64,000 nt of DNA from CAZEGV01 sp964511645 (GCA_964511645.1 CAZEGV010000001.1:1-64000); one strand, 5' to 3'; counted from the stretch's first letter, positions 45,970-55,782 are shown. The notes: generated by a model from the sequence alone, not told the origin. Made by a program: numbers and translations.

Positions 45970-46635
45970 ATGTTTTCGGCTTTTATTAACATATTATACC
46001 CGAGTATTTGTATCTCTTGCAAAAGTCAATTAATGAAAAAAGAGGTTGTTTTTTGTGCACAATGCGAAACAGAGTTTCCAGCAGTAAAACCTAATGAAAG
46101 CAAACTGCGACTTAAACTAGACGGTAGAGCAAAAATAGAAAATTTTTATGCACTCACTAGATTTACTAGGTCTAGCAAAATCCAAAAAGCTATCCACTTG
46201 CTCAAATATGGAGATAAACCAAAGGTAGGACATCAATTAGGTATCGCTTTTGCTAATAAAATAACACTTGACAAAAGCATTGATTATATTATCCCAGTAC
46301 CTCTTCATCCAATAAAACTCAAAAATAGAGGATACAACCAATCAGAGGAGTTTGCAAATGGGATTTCTTACAAAAACACCATTCCCATTATCAATAGCAT
46401 TTTACACAAAACAAGTCACACACAATCTCAGGCATCTAAAAACAGAAATGAACGGCTTGTTTTTAATCCAAAAGCTTATAAGCTAGATGACAAACAAAAA
46501 ATCCTACAAGAAAGACACATACTACTTGTAGACGATGTTATTACTACTGGAGTTACTTTAGAAAACTGTATTGCTGCTTTTAAAGATGTAAAAAATATTA
46601 GAATTAGCATAGCAGTAATTGCTTTTACTGAGTAA
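45970..46635 (+). CDS. ComF family phosphoribosyltransferase-like protein
   Basis: 221 aa. N-terminal zinc-binding CISCKSQL and CAQCETE form the ComF zinc finger. The C-terminal phosphoribosyltransferase-type fold has DYIIPVPLHPIKLKNRGYNQSEEFANG and LLVDDVITTGVTLENC (PRPP loop). Members take part in DNA uptake in naturally competent bacteria, but in Bacteroidota the function is not settled. The gene abuts pabB and is convergent with the OppA-like gene (11-nt overlap of the ends). Confidence 0.88.
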   Translation: MFSAFINILYPSICISCKSQLMKKEVVFCAQCETEFPAVKPNESKLRLKLDGRAKIENFYALTRFTRSSKIQKAIHLLKYGDKPKVGHQLGIAFANKITLDKSIDYIIPVPLHPIKLKNRGYNQSEEFANGISYKNTIPIINSILHKTSHTQSQASKNRNERLVFNPKAYKLDDKQKILQERHILLVDDVITTGVTLENCIAAFKDVKNIRISIAVIAFTE

Positions 46636-48298
46636 TATCAACTTCCTCTAGCTTCAACAATTTCATTGCATTAAACTTCAAATTTTTTACTTTAGGGTTA
46701 ACTAATGTCAGCGATTCATTATAATACAACGGTATCACTGGAGCATCATCCACTATCAACTGATCCATTTGGTAATACAATGCTAACCTTGCACTGTCAT
46801 TGGTGATAGTCCTTGCTAAAGCAAATAAAGAGTCTACCTTTGGGTTTGAATAATGTGTTTTGTTAGGACCAAAAGGGGATTCATTAGGTCCATAAAATAA
46901 AGTTAAATAATTTTCAGCATCTGGATAATCACCTACCCAAGCTGCTCTAAACATCTCTAGTTCACCTTTTATAGCCAAATCATAATTTACTTTGGGTTCA
47001 TTCATCCTAATTTCTACTTTTATCCCCAGAGACTCCTCCCAACTCTTCACAATAAATTCCATTAAGTTCTTTTGCACTTTTCCTGCCGACATCACCAACA
47101 CCGGCAATGTCTCTAATGTCCAACCTGATTTGGCAAGATATTCTTTAGCTTTTTTTGGGCTATAAGCATAACCTTGAGTAATACCTTCTGCAAACCCTGG
47201 TGTAGCTAGAGGAACAATCCCACTTCTAGCAGGTTCACCCAATCCATTTCTGAGTATATTGATTAACTTCCCTTTATCTACTCCGTAACATAATGCTTTT
47301 CTAAAATTCTTATCAAATAAAGGATGCTTCCCATTGTGTTTTTTGTAACAATTAGCTTCTTTATTTAGTTGTATCCCTATATATTCCAAATACAAATAAG
47401 GGTTACGAGAAACTACATAGTTCAACCCCTCCTTTGTTTCTCCATTGGGTTTTAGGACGTCTTCAATTTGATATTCATCTAACCCGTCTAGCATATCTAT
47501 TTTACCTGTCGAAAAAGCCCTAAAAGCTTGTGCTCGTTCTGTAATGAAATACAGCTGAACAGCATCTAAATATGGTAGTTGATTGCCCTTTTTATCTTTT
47601 CTCCAATAGTTTTCATTTTTGTGTAAAACAAGAGAGTTACCCTCTTCCCACATAAAAAGCTTAAAAGGTCCAGTCCCTACTGGGTTTCGCCTATAATCTG
47701 CACCATAATGTTTTACAATCTCTGGTGCTACTACAAAAGCATAAGCCATGCTCAATACTTGCAATATCAAAGGATTTGGTTTTTGGAGATAAACTTTAAA
47801 CACTTCATTATTTACAGCTTTAAAACAGGTGTCTGAAAGTGTGCCATTAGGGTTTTTAAGTACTTTGTCTCTAAATATCCAAATTCCTTTGTTATAAATA
47901 TCGTTTGTGTCACAAATACGCTTTAGCGAAAACTCTACATCATAAGCAGTTACGGATCTTCCCTTGCCATTAGTAAATAGTTTGTGGTCATGAAATTTAG
48001 TTCCTTTACGCATATAAAAGGTGTAACATTTTCCGTTTTCTGATATATCCCAATGACTCGCCAAAGCAGGTTTCACCTTCATATTATCATCAAGTTCTAC
48101 CAAACCATTATAAAGTTGTGTGTTTATCCACACAGCACTCATATCCGAGGTAAGTGCTGGATCTAATGCACTTAAAGCTCCTACCTCATTATACCTAAAG
48201 ACCTTTTTTTGTTCAGAAGAGTTGTCCACAGAGCAAGAAAAAAGTGTGTATAAGAGCGTGGAAAAGATAAGAGTTTTATGTAGAAACATGACTTTCAT
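46625..48298 (-). CDS. peptide/solute-binding lipoprotein (OppA/DppA-like, SBP family 5)
   Basis: 557 aa. A lipoprotein signal ends LLYTLFSCSVD. The mature part has the family 5 signature: RYNEVGALSALDPALTSDMSAVW, VEFSLKRICD, VGTGPFKLFMWEEGNSLVLHKNENYW and DAENYLTLFYGP. It captures peptides or other solutes outside the inner membrane for an ABC importer. No permease or ATPase is adjacent, so it may act with importers elsewhere. The in-frame Met at codon 4 is an alternative start. Confidence 0.88.
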   Translation of the reverse strand: MKVMFLHKTLIFSTLLYTLFSCSVDNSSEQKKVFRYNEVGALSALDPALTSDMSAVWINTQLYNGLVELDDNMKVKPALASHWDISENGKCYTFYMRKGTKFHDHKLFTNGKGRSVTAYDVEFSLKRICDTNDIYNKGIWIFRDKVLKNPNGTLSDTCFKAVNNEVFKVYLQKPNPLILQVLSMAYAFVVAPEIVKHYGADYRRNPVGTGPFKLFMWEEGNSLVLHKNENYWRKDKKGNQLPYLDAVQLYFITERAQAFRAFSTGKIDMLDGLDEYQIEDVLKPNGETKEGLNYVVSRNPYLYLEYIGIQLNKEANCYKKHNGKHPLFDKNFRKALCYGVDKGKLINILRNGLGEPARSGIVPLATPGFAEGITQGYAYSPKKAKEYLAKSGWTLETLPVLVMSAGKVQKNLMEFIVKSWEESLGIKVEIRMNEPKVNYDLAIKGELEMFRAAWVGDYPDAENYLTLFYGPNESPFGPNKTHYSNPKVDSLFALARTITNDSARLALYYQMDQLIVDDAPVIPLYYNESLTLVNPKVKNLKFNAMKLLKLEEVDITQ

Positions 48299-48428
48299 TT
48301 TTAGCTATATTTGTTGTCTAAGCAAAAGGATTATTTACCAAAAATACGTTTTTATATAAAACTACAAAAGGTAATTGAGAGGATTGTTTTCAACAAAAAA
48401 AATCATACATCAGCTAAAGAAAAATTCT

Positions 48429-49202
48429 ATGGGAAAAGTTATTGGGATTGCTAATCAAAAAGGAGGAGTAGGAAAGACTACTACAGCAGTCAATCTAGCC
48501 GCTAGCTTAGCCGCTATGGAACACAAAACACTTATCGTAGATGCTGACCCACAAGCAAATGCTACATCTGGATTAGGGCTTGACCCAAAAATCATTCAAC
48601 ACAGTATTTATGATTTGATGCTAGAAGAAACAGACCCTAAACCTCACATTCTTCATACAGAGGTTGACTTTTTAGATATAATCCCTTCTAATATAGACCT
48701 TGTAGGTGCTGAGATAGACCTTGTAGACATTGACAATAGAGAGGCTAGAATGAAGCAAACGATTAATAAAATTAAGGATGATTATGATTTTATTATTATT
48801 GATTGCTCACCATCATTAGGACTTACTACCATCAATGCTCTTGTAGCTGCGGATTCGGTAATTATACCTGTACAATGTGAATATTATGCTTTGGAAGGTT
48901 TAGGAAAATTACTCAATACTATTAAAATTATTCAGAAAAGGCTAAACCCTGAACTTGAAATAGAGGGTATTTTGTTGACGATGTATGATATTCGTGTAAA
49001 TCTTTCTAATCAAGTGGTGCATGAAGTACGCTTGCACTTCAAACAACTTACCTTTGAAACCATCATACCTCGTAATGTAAGGCTAAGTGAGTCTCCTAGT
49101 TTTGGTTTACCTACTATTGCTCATGATGCTGAGAGTAAAGGTGCAATAAGTTACTTGAATTTGGCTAAAGAAATTTTAGACAAAAACACTATTGAGGCAT
49201 AA
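48429..49202 (+). CDS. parA: ParA chromosome-partitioning ATPase
   Basis: 257 aa from MGKVIGIANQKGG; the frame extends 54 nt further up but family members start here. The deviant Walker A is KGGVGKTT, Walker A' DADPQANAT and Walker B FIIIDCSPSLG. It binds DNA and moves ParB-origin complexes during segregation. A 20-bp hairpin (AAACACGAT/ATCGTGTTT) begins at the stop, then element F, then parB. The usual order parA-parB-DUF5683-dapB-lepB is intact. I looked for and did not find a parS-like GTTTCACGTGAAAC site near. Confidence 0.95.
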   Translation: MGKVIGIANQKGGVGKTTTAVNLAASLAAMEHKTLIVDADPQANATSGLGLDPKIIQHSIYDLMLEETDPKPHILHTEVDFLDIIPSNIDLVGAEIDLVDIDNREARMKQTINKIKDDYDFIIIDCSPSLGLTTINALVAADSVIIPVQCEYYALEGLGKLLNTIKIIQKRLNPELEIEGILLTMYDIRVNLSNQVVHEVRLHFKQLTFETIIPRNVRLSESPSFGLPTIAHDAESKGAISYLNLAKEILDKNTIEA

Positions 49203-49220
49203 AACACGATAAATCGTGTT
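49201..49220. repeat. small hairpin abutting element F
   Basis: AAACACGAT-aa-ATCGTGTTT starts at the parA stop codon and directly precedes element F. It might act as a transcript 3'-end stabiliser; a T-run is missing, so a terminator is unlikely. Confidence 0.5.
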
Positions 49221-49221
49221 T

Positions 49222-49350
49222 GACTTAGGGATAGAGCGGTTTGTTTGAATCACAAAACGTAGCAGAGCGAAGTTTTTGGGATGAGTAGCGATAGCCCGAC
49301 CATGAAGTAAAGCGAAGTGAAATGTAGCTGAACCTGAATGGGAAGTCCCA
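49222..49350 (+). repeat. structured interspersed element, copy F (between parA and parB)
   Basis: Begins GACTTAGGGAT and ends GGGAAGTCCCA. GACTT pairs with AAGTC, a compensatory change against GGCTT/AAGCC of copies A, C and E. It carries GAGTAGCGATAGCCCGACC and AGAGCGGTTTGT. It ends 41 nt before the parB start codon, inside an otherwise tight operon. Confidence 0.7.
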
Positions 49351-49391
49351 AGAAAACAAAACATCATAAAACCATAGTTTAATTTTAGAAA

Positions 49392-50258
49392 ATGGCAAAA
49401 AAAAGACAAGTATTAGGAAGAGGTTTAGGTGCTTTATTAAAAGACACTGAAACGGTGGTAGAAAAACATAGTGAAATCAGTAATTTTCAAGAAATTCCTG
49501 TATCCCAAATTGAGACGAATCCTTATCAGCCACGTACTCATTTTGACGACGATGCCCTGAATGAGTTAGCTGAATCAATCAAAGTACAGGGCATTATACA
49601 GCCGATTACTGTGCGAAAGATGAGCGACAAGAGTTTTCAACTTATTTCTGGTGAGAGAAGGTTGCAAGCGAGTAAACGTGCTGGGTTAGAAAAAATCCCT
49701 GCATATATTCGTACGGCTAACGATCAAGAAATGCTTGAAATGGGCTTGATTGAAAATATTCAACGTGAAAACTTAAATGCAATTGAAATTGCTTTGTCAT
49801 ACCAACGCTTACTTTCAGAATGTAAACTGAAACAGGAAGAACTTGGAGAACGAGTGGGAAAAAAGCGTACTACGGTCAATAATTACTTGCGTTTACTCAA
49901 GTTACCTCCTAGCATACAAACAAGTGTGAGAGACAAAGAAATCTCAATGGGGCATGCTAAGGCTTTATTAAGTATTGAAAAAATAGACAAGCAGTTGGCT
50001 GTTTTTGAACTTGTTACAAAAGAAGGTCTTTCGGTGAGGGCTACTGAGCAACTTGCCAAACAAGATGAGTTTGCAAAAAAAGAAAACAACACAAATAAAG
50101 AAAGTTCTTACGAAATAACACAGTTGCAATCGAAACTTTCTTCTCATTTTGGTACTAAAATAAACATCAAAAGTGATCAAAAACACAAAGGTGAAATAAA
50201 AATACCTTTTATTTCGTTAGAAGACTTGAATCGTATCCTCGAAATTTTGGATATATAG
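49392..50258 (+). CDS. parB: ParB/Spo0J chromosome-partitioning protein
   Basis: 288 aa. ISNFQEIPVSQIETNPYQPRTHFDDDALNELAESI and GERRLQASKRAGLEKIPA form the ParB N-terminal CTPase domain (GERRxxA box). QENLNAIEIALSYQRL and the helix-turn-helix GERVGKKRTTVNNYLRLL recognise parS. The C-terminal dimerisation part is short. It works with parA upstream. Structured element F separates it from parA. Confidence 0.95.
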   Translation: MAKKRQVLGRGLGALLKDTETVVEKHSEISNFQEIPVSQIETNPYQPRTHFDDDALNELAESIKVQGIIQPITVRKMSDKSFQLISGERRLQASKRAGLEKIPAYIRTANDQEMLEMGLIENIQRENLNAIEIALSYQRLLSECKLKQEELGERVGKKRTTVNNYLRLLKLPPSIQTSVRDKEISMGHAKALLSIEKIDKQLAVFELVTKEGLSVRATEQLAKQDEFAKKENNTNKESSYEITQLQSKLSSHFGTKINIKSDQKHKGEIKIPFISLEDLNRILEILDI

Positions 50259-50283
50259 GTTAATCTATGCGATATTTGTCTTA

Positions 50284-50826
50284 GTGAAAAAACGAATACT
50301 ATATATATGCCTTTTGGTGCTTGTACTAAACTCTGTGTTTAGTCAAGAAAAAAAAATACCCGCACTCAAAACTGCAGTAAAAGCAACCTTGCTCTCTACT
50401 GCCCTACCTGGGCTTGGACAAGTGTATAATAAAAAATACTGGAAAGTTCCTATTATATATGCTGCTGGGGGTGCACTTAGCTACTTTGCTATAAGTAACC
50501 ATAAGGAATACAAGGACTTAAGAGATGCGATTAATAATAGACAAAGTAACAATAACCTCACCTCTAGCAATGATGCTTTTCCGCAATTAAGCACCGACCA
50601 ATTGCGAACAAGGAAAGACCATTTTAGGAGACAACGGGATTACAATATAATTTTTATAGGACTTTTGTATGTTGCCAATATTATAGATGCTAATGTAGAT
50701 GCTCACTTGCGTGAATTTGATGTAAATGATGATTTAAGTATGAATTTATCGCCTATTGTTATCCCTACAAACTCTTTTAACAATTTATCATTTGGTTTAT
50801 CTTTGACGCTTAGGCTCAAAAAATAA
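50284..50826 (+). CDS. DUF5683 membrane-associated protein
   Basis: 180 aa from a GTG start. A signal-like N-terminus (LVLVLNSVFSQEKKIP) precedes LSTALPGLGQVYNKKYWKVPIIYAAGGALSYFA, the DUF5683 core, which resembles the outer-membrane-associated family with two hydrophobic segments. Function is unknown. It lies in the parB-dapB-lepB operon. Confidence 0.82.
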   Translation: MKKRILYICLLVLVLNSVFSQEKKIPALKTAVKATLLSTALPGLGQVYNKKYWKVPIIYAAGGALSYFAISNHKEYKDLRDAINNRQSNNNLTSSNDAFPQLSTDQLRTRKDHFRRQRDYNIIFIGLLYVANIIDANVDAHLREFDVNDDLSMNLSPIVIPTNSFNNLSFGLSLTLRLKK

Positions 50827-50851
50827 ACTTATTATTTAAGCATTATTTTAT

Positions 50852-51568
50852 ATGAAAATTTTACTTGTAGGATATGGGAAAATGGGCAAAATCATTGAAA
50901 GAATTGCTCAAGAGCGTGGACACGAGGTTGTAGGTAGAATTACTTCTAAAAACGGTGATACTTTATCACAGTATAATGCTAGTAATACTGATGCCGCTAT
51001 TGAGTTTACTCGCCCAGAGATTGGCTATAATAATATCAAGATTTTATTACAAAACAATATACCTACTGTATCTGGCACAACAGGTTGGCTAGAGCATTGG
51101 GATGAAATCAAAGAGCTTACTGCCAATACTAATGGTGCATTTTTTTACGCAAGTAATTTTAGCATTGGCGTAAATATCTTTTTTAAAGTCAATAAAATTT
51201 TGGCTTCTATTATGAAAAATTTTCCTGCTTATGACGTTAAGATGGAAGAGATTCATCATATACATAAGCTAGATGCACCTAGTGGAACTGCTATTACGCT
51301 AGCAGAAGACATTATGGAAATCGTTACTACAAAAACAGATTGGGCATTGGGTAAATCAAATAAAAAATCTGATCTAATTATTGAGGCAATACGTGAAAAA
51401 GAGGTGCCAGGCACACATATTATTGATTATAGTTCGACTATTGACAGTATAGAAATCAAGCACGAGGCACATAACAGAGAAGGTTTTGCACTAGGATCTG
51501 TCCTAGCAGCAGAGTTTGCAACACAAAATAAAGGAACACTTAGCATGGATGACATGCTCAAAATATAA
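50852..51568 (+). CDS. dapB: 4-hydroxy-tetrahydrodipicolinate reductase
   Basis: 238 aa. The N-terminal dinucleotide-binding site is VGYGKMGKIIE. SGTTGWLEHW and EEIHHIHKLDAPSGTAITLAEDI (catalytic His and Lys region) are the DapB hallmarks. It makes tetrahydrodipicolinate in lysine and meso-diaminopimelate (peptidoglycan) synthesis. It is shorter than enterobacterial DapB, as is usual in Flavobacteriia. Confidence 0.94.
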   Translation: MKILLVGYGKMGKIIERIAQERGHEVVGRITSKNGDTLSQYNASNTDAAIEFTRPEIGYNNIKILLQNNIPTVSGTTGWLEHWDEIKELTANTNGAFFYASNFSIGVNIFFKVNKILASIMKNFPAYDVKMEEIHHIHKLDAPSGTAITLAEDIMEIVTTKTDWALGKSNKKSDLIIEAIREKEVPGTHIIDYSSTIDSIEIKHEAHNREGFALGSVLAAEFATQNKGTLSMDDMLKI

Positions 51569-51574
51569 TATATT

Positions 51575-53236
51575 ATGGGATTTATTGTTTATACATTTTT
51601 ACTTAGCCAACTAGTATTAGGTCATATAGGTTTAGCACAATTATTCAAAAAAGCAGGGGTTAAATCATGGAAGGCTTATGTACCGTTTCTTAATGCTTGG
51701 GAATGGATTAAGCTTATCGAAAAGCCTAAATACTGGATTATTCTTCTGATTTTGCCAATTTTCAACATTTTCACTTACCTATCTATGGTGGTGGATTTGA
51801 TTCAAGGTTTTAATCACCGTACACTTAAGCAAGAAATAGTTGCTCTGTTGTTTCCTGGGTATTACTTTTTTATCATAGGTAGGAAAGAAGAAACCAAATG
51901 GTATGGGATTGTAGAAGACAAAAAAAGCGATTGGGCGGAATCTATTATTTTTGCATTATATGCCGCTACGTTGATTCGTTGGTCTACTTTTGAGCCTTAT
52001 ATGATTCCAACTTCCTCTATGGAAGGTTCTTTATTAGTTGGTGATTTTTTGTTTGTATCTAAAATGCACTATGGTCCTCGTACACCAATGACACCGTTGC
52101 AAGTACCACTTACTCATCAGACCTTTCCTTGGGTAGGGAAAGATAAATTAGCTTCTGGTGATTACACACACACGTATTTGAACATTCCAGCATTGCGGTT
52201 GCCTTACTTTAGGTTACCAGGTTTTGGCTCGGTAAAACGAAATGATGTAGTAGTCTTTAATTTCCCTGGTTATGACAAGCATTATAACGAAATGAATCTC
52301 CCACCAGATTTGCGTACCAATTACATAAAACGCTGTGTAGCACAAGCTGGAGATACACTAAGCCAAGTCAATGCTATCATTAGTGTAAATGGAACTCCCA
52401 TTAAAAACCACGAAAACACACAACATAATTACCTTGTACACTCGGGTGCTAACTTAGCCCCTCGCTTATTTGATGCTCAAAATGTACGTGAATACAACCA
52501 AAGAGAACGGGATAAAAATGGAAATATTGTATATGATTGGAATATCATAAAAAAACCTAGTGTTCAGGATAAAAAAATATTCAGACCTGAGGCTATTCAA
52601 TCTTTTACACAGGAGTATAACTTAATCTCTAAATTAGTAAAAGACACACTCCCATTTATTGCTTACCACTACCCTATGGACAAAGGTCAAAAAACTTACT
52701 TTGAGGGAATTAAAGAAGTGAACGGTGTAACGATGATGGCACGTAGACCTCGTGGAGAAGTGGAAGATATTCTTTTTTATGAGAAGGCTTACAACCCTAC
52801 TGAAATCAGTAAATTCTCAATAAAAGGTGATGACGTTACTCAAAACGTAGATAATTTCTCTCCTTTTGTAATTCCTTTTGAGGGCATGACTATTAAGCTT
52901 ACTGATAAAAACAGAAGATTTTTAATCTCTCATTATGGGTATTTGATAGAATATTATGACAGAAATAAAGATGGCGAGTATATAGTTAATGACAAGTATC
53001 AATTATTTAAAGACGGAAAAGAGATACAAGAATATACTTTTAATCAAAATTATTACTTTATGATTGGAGACAATCGTCACCAGTCGTTGGATTCTAGGTA
53101 TTGGGGGTTTGTACCAGAAGATCATATAGTAGGGAAAGCTTTATTTGTTTGGTTCTCTAGGGAAAGTGGTTTATCAAAACCGCTGTCTTTCTTTGAAAGT
53201 ATTCGCTGGAATAGGATATTTAAGGCTATTGAGTAA
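51575..53236 (+). CDS. lepB: signal peptidase I with extended N-terminal membrane domain
   Basis: 553 aa, much longer than E. coli LepB. The N-terminal 110 residues have several membrane segments (DUF5684-like). The catalytic Ser lies in MIPTSSMEGSLLVGD and the Lys in NYIKRCVAQAGDTL. GDNRHQSLDSRYWGFVPEDHIVGKA is signature block E. A large insertion (about 260-470) separates the two catalytic parts, normal for Bacteroidota LepB. It cleaves signal peptides of exported proteins. The following small gene overlaps its stop by 1 nt. Confidence 0.93.
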   Translation: MGFIVYTFLLSQLVLGHIGLAQLFKKAGVKSWKAYVPFLNAWEWIKLIEKPKYWIILLILPIFNIFTYLSMVVDLIQGFNHRTLKQEIVALLFPGYYFFIIGRKEETKWYGIVEDKKSDWAESIIFALYAATLIRWSTFEPYMIPTSSMEGSLLVGDFLFVSKMHYGPRTPMTPLQVPLTHQTFPWVGKDKLASGDYTHTYLNIPALRLPYFRLPGFGSVKRNDVVVFNFPGYDKHYNEMNLPPDLRTNYIKRCVAQAGDTLSQVNAIISVNGTPIKNHENTQHNYLVHSGANLAPRLFDAQNVREYNQRERDKNGNIVYDWNIIKKPSVQDKKIFRPEAIQSFTQEYNLISKLVKDTLPFIAYHYPMDKGQKTYFEGIKEVNGVTMMARRPRGEVEDILFYEKAYNPTEISKFSIKGDDVTQNVDNFSPFVIPFEGMTIKLTDKNRRFLISHYGYLIEYYDRNKDGEYIVNDKYQLFKDGKEIQEYTFNQNYYFMIGDNRHQSLDSRYWGFVPEDHIVGKALFVWFSRESGLSKPLSFFESIRWNRIFKAIE

Positions 53237-53631
53237 TGAAAAAAGATATTCCAGAACATATTTCACAAGGTGTCTATCTTGCCATTGTCCCTACAGAAGA
53301 CTCAACTATTTGGGAGGCTTACTTGGTCAATGATAGAGATGTAACGATTGATAATATATTGATTAACTCAAAAGGATTTGGGGAAGTTGACAAACAAGAA
53401 GTCAGTACTTCTGTGCTTAGACATCACATTCTTGAGTTAAAGCCTAAAAGCTTCACAAAAATAGAAAATGTTACCCCTGAGGTATTTGGGCTAAATAATC
53501 GTTTTTGGGTGACCTATTATATAGGAAGAATAATTTATGACAAAAAATTCCTTTTTACTCCTTACAGTATAGATAAACAACATTTTACTAATATTCCAGT
53601 TTTGGGTAAAAAAGGTGTTCTTCATCGGTAG
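53236..53631 (+). CDS. conserved Bacteroidota protein of unknown function
   Basis: 131 aa, beta-rich, no signal peptide or membrane segment. Proteins of this type occur after lepB/dapB-like operons in Flavobacteriia. ILELKPKSFTKIENV and NNRFWVTYYIGRIIYDKKFLF are the notable stretches. No function can be given. It starts at the last base of lepB, so it is translated with it, and it marks the end of the housekeeping operon before the accessory island. Confidence 0.75.
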   Translation: MKKDIPEHISQGVYLAIVPTEDSTIWEAYLVNDRDVTIDNILINSKGFGEVDKQEVSTSVLRHHILELKPKSFTKIENVTPEVFGLNNRFWVTYYIGRIIYDKKFLFTPYSIDKQHFTNIPVLGKKGVLHR

Positions 53632-53677
53632 TTAGGTTTCATTAACAATGAATCCGTATATTTGAAATAAAACATAA

Positions 53678-55507
53678 ATGAAAGTAAAATTAAGTCAGGC
53701 AGTAAAAATGTTTTTTGGAAATTCATCATTAGAAATGGTGTATTTTGAAGCAATTGCTAATGCATTAGATGCTAATGCAACTGATATATTTATTAAAATT
53801 TCAGTAAAGGCATTGAATAAACATGAGACTTTAAAAATTGAAATTTCAGATAACGGGGATGGATTTACTGATGATAGATATAAGAAATTTTCTAACTTAT
53901 TTGATGTAGATGAAAGTTCACATAAAGGACTAGGTAGATTAGTCTACCTATGCTATTTTGAAAATGTTACAATAACAAGTTATTATAACAATGTCAATAA
54001 AAGAGAGTTTGACTTTTCTGATGGTTTTGAAGAAAAAAAATGTAAAATAACAAGTGTTAGCAAAACCGATTCAGGCACTACATTTAAAATGGGGAATTAT
54101 GCTCTTCAAAAGATTGCAAAAGGGGAATACATCGATCCAAAAAAATAAAACAACGTATCTTAGAAGAGTTTTATTCTAGATTGTTTCATTTTAAAAAGGA
54201 AAAACAACCTATTACAATACGTGTTGAGGCAATCATAGAAGACCATGTAACTGAAGTGATTTTGAACAATTCTGATATTCCTGAATTTAAAATGATGGAG
54301 ATGTCTAGTTCATTAAATTTTATCGATAAGTTTGATTTATACTATTCTATTAAAGAAGTTGATCCTATAGATTCTTCCTTATTAGCAGCAATATCTGTTG
54401 ATAATAGAACAGTAAAAGTTGATTTAGTAGCCGATGAAAATAAACCATTAGGTTATGAAATGGTATTCCTTTTATATTCTGATTACTTCAAAGGAAAAGT
54501 AGATGCAACTAGACAAAATCTTACCGTATCGAAACAAGAACTAAAAAACATTCAAACGTTATTAAGAAATGAAGTAGTTTCTATAATAGAAGCAACTGTA
54601 CCGTCAATTAAAAAAAGAAACAAAGAAACAAGAAATGGTCTAGTAAATAAATACCCCCATTTGAGTGGCTATTTTGACACTGGAAATATTGGTTACATTT
54701 CTCGTACTGAAATTTTGAAAAAAGCTCAAGATGATTTTTTTAAAATACAGAAAGAGCTTTTAGATGCGACATCTTTAACTGATGAGCAATTTGAAAAATC
54801 TATAGAAGTTTCTTCTAGAGCTTTAACCGAATATATTCTGTTTAGACAAATGACAATTGAAAAACTAAAAAAATCAACCTCTAGTAATAGTGAAGCTGAG
54901 CTTCATAAACTTTTTACATCAATGAGAAGGGAAATTTGAAAAAAAGAATCTCTCAGATGATTTATACAGAAACAATGCTTGGTTGTTAGATGATAAGTAT
55001 ATGACATACGAAACGATACTGAGTGACCGAGAGATGGGTGAGTTAGTTCAGGTAATTACTGATGAAGAAAAAATAGCAGATGATAATAGACCCGATATTG
55101 CTTTAATATTTTCCAATAACCCTGCAAATAAAAAACCATTTGACGTTGTCATTGTGGAACTTAAAAAAAGAGGGATTTCACTTGAAGAAAACATGAAGGT
55201 TGTGACTCAACTAGAAAAAAGAGCTCGAAAATTAATGAAACACTATAACAATCAAATACAACGAATTTGGTTTTACGGAATTATTGAGTTTAATAAAGAT
55301 GTTGAAATGCAATTAGCTGGAGAGTACACGGAATTGTATTCATCCGGTAAGATGTATTACAGAGAAACAAATGTAGCGATTTCTTTAGAGCCTAAAATCA
55401 CACTTCCTATTGGTGTATTCATATGGGATTTAGATGCTGTTATAGGAGATGCGGATTCACGAAACTCAGCTTTCTTAAATCTAATTAAAAGTAAAATTAC
55501 TGAATAA
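53678..55507 (+). pseudogene. GHKL ATPase-PD-(D/E)xK-like fusion gene, frame broken twice
   Basis: One gene of about 609 codons in three frame segments. Segment 1 (53678-54148): GHKL ATPase with N-box FEAIANALDAN (E24, N28, D31), G1 ISDNGDGF (residues 56-63) and G2 HKGLGR. It stops at AAA AAA TAA; shifting by -1 continues IKQRILEEFYSR into segment 2 (to 54939), a helical transducer-like region. This stops at ATT TGA; a +1 shift continues FEKKNLSDDLYRNNAW into segment 3 (to 55507), which has RPDIALIF and DVVIVELKKRG, a PD...ExK nuclease-like signature. Intact relatives are known simply as ATP-binding proteins. A defence-type role is inferred from the architecture. Both breaks could be decay, recoding or sequencing error. 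Confidence 0.75.
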
Positions 55508-55672
55508 ATCACGGTAGGAAAAGACTCATACGTAATACGGGGTTTAGTTTATCGTAAATTGAAAGTACACCTATCTTTGGATTACAAAACCCCAAATTTG
55601 GTGTATCAGTAAGTGAAAATAATTAGTGTAACCTGTAGCTGTATTTTAAGACAAGACATACACACAATATTG

Positions 55673-55688
55673 TCGTGATTCCAAAACA
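55673..55688. repeat. direct repeat flanking the toxin-antitoxin-like pair (left)
   Basis: TCGTGATTCCAAAACA occurs here and exactly again at 56862-56877, 1,189 bp apart. The pair flanks the acetyltransferase-like/HigA-like cassette. The stretch 55508-55782 also holds a GGGGTTT/AAACCCC inverted repeat and no gene. Confidence 0.6.
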
Positions 55689-55782
55689 TAGGCGAAAACC
55701 CCCTCCTAATTATTTTTTATCGCAAATTATACAATTTGTATAATTTTATTGCTTACCTTTACGTATATAAAAGAAACCACAA

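Noticed and set aside
48200..50300. parS site near parAB
   Set aside because: No GTTTCACGTGAAAC-like palindrome is visible in the parA-parB region, and I cannot search the rest of the chromosome.
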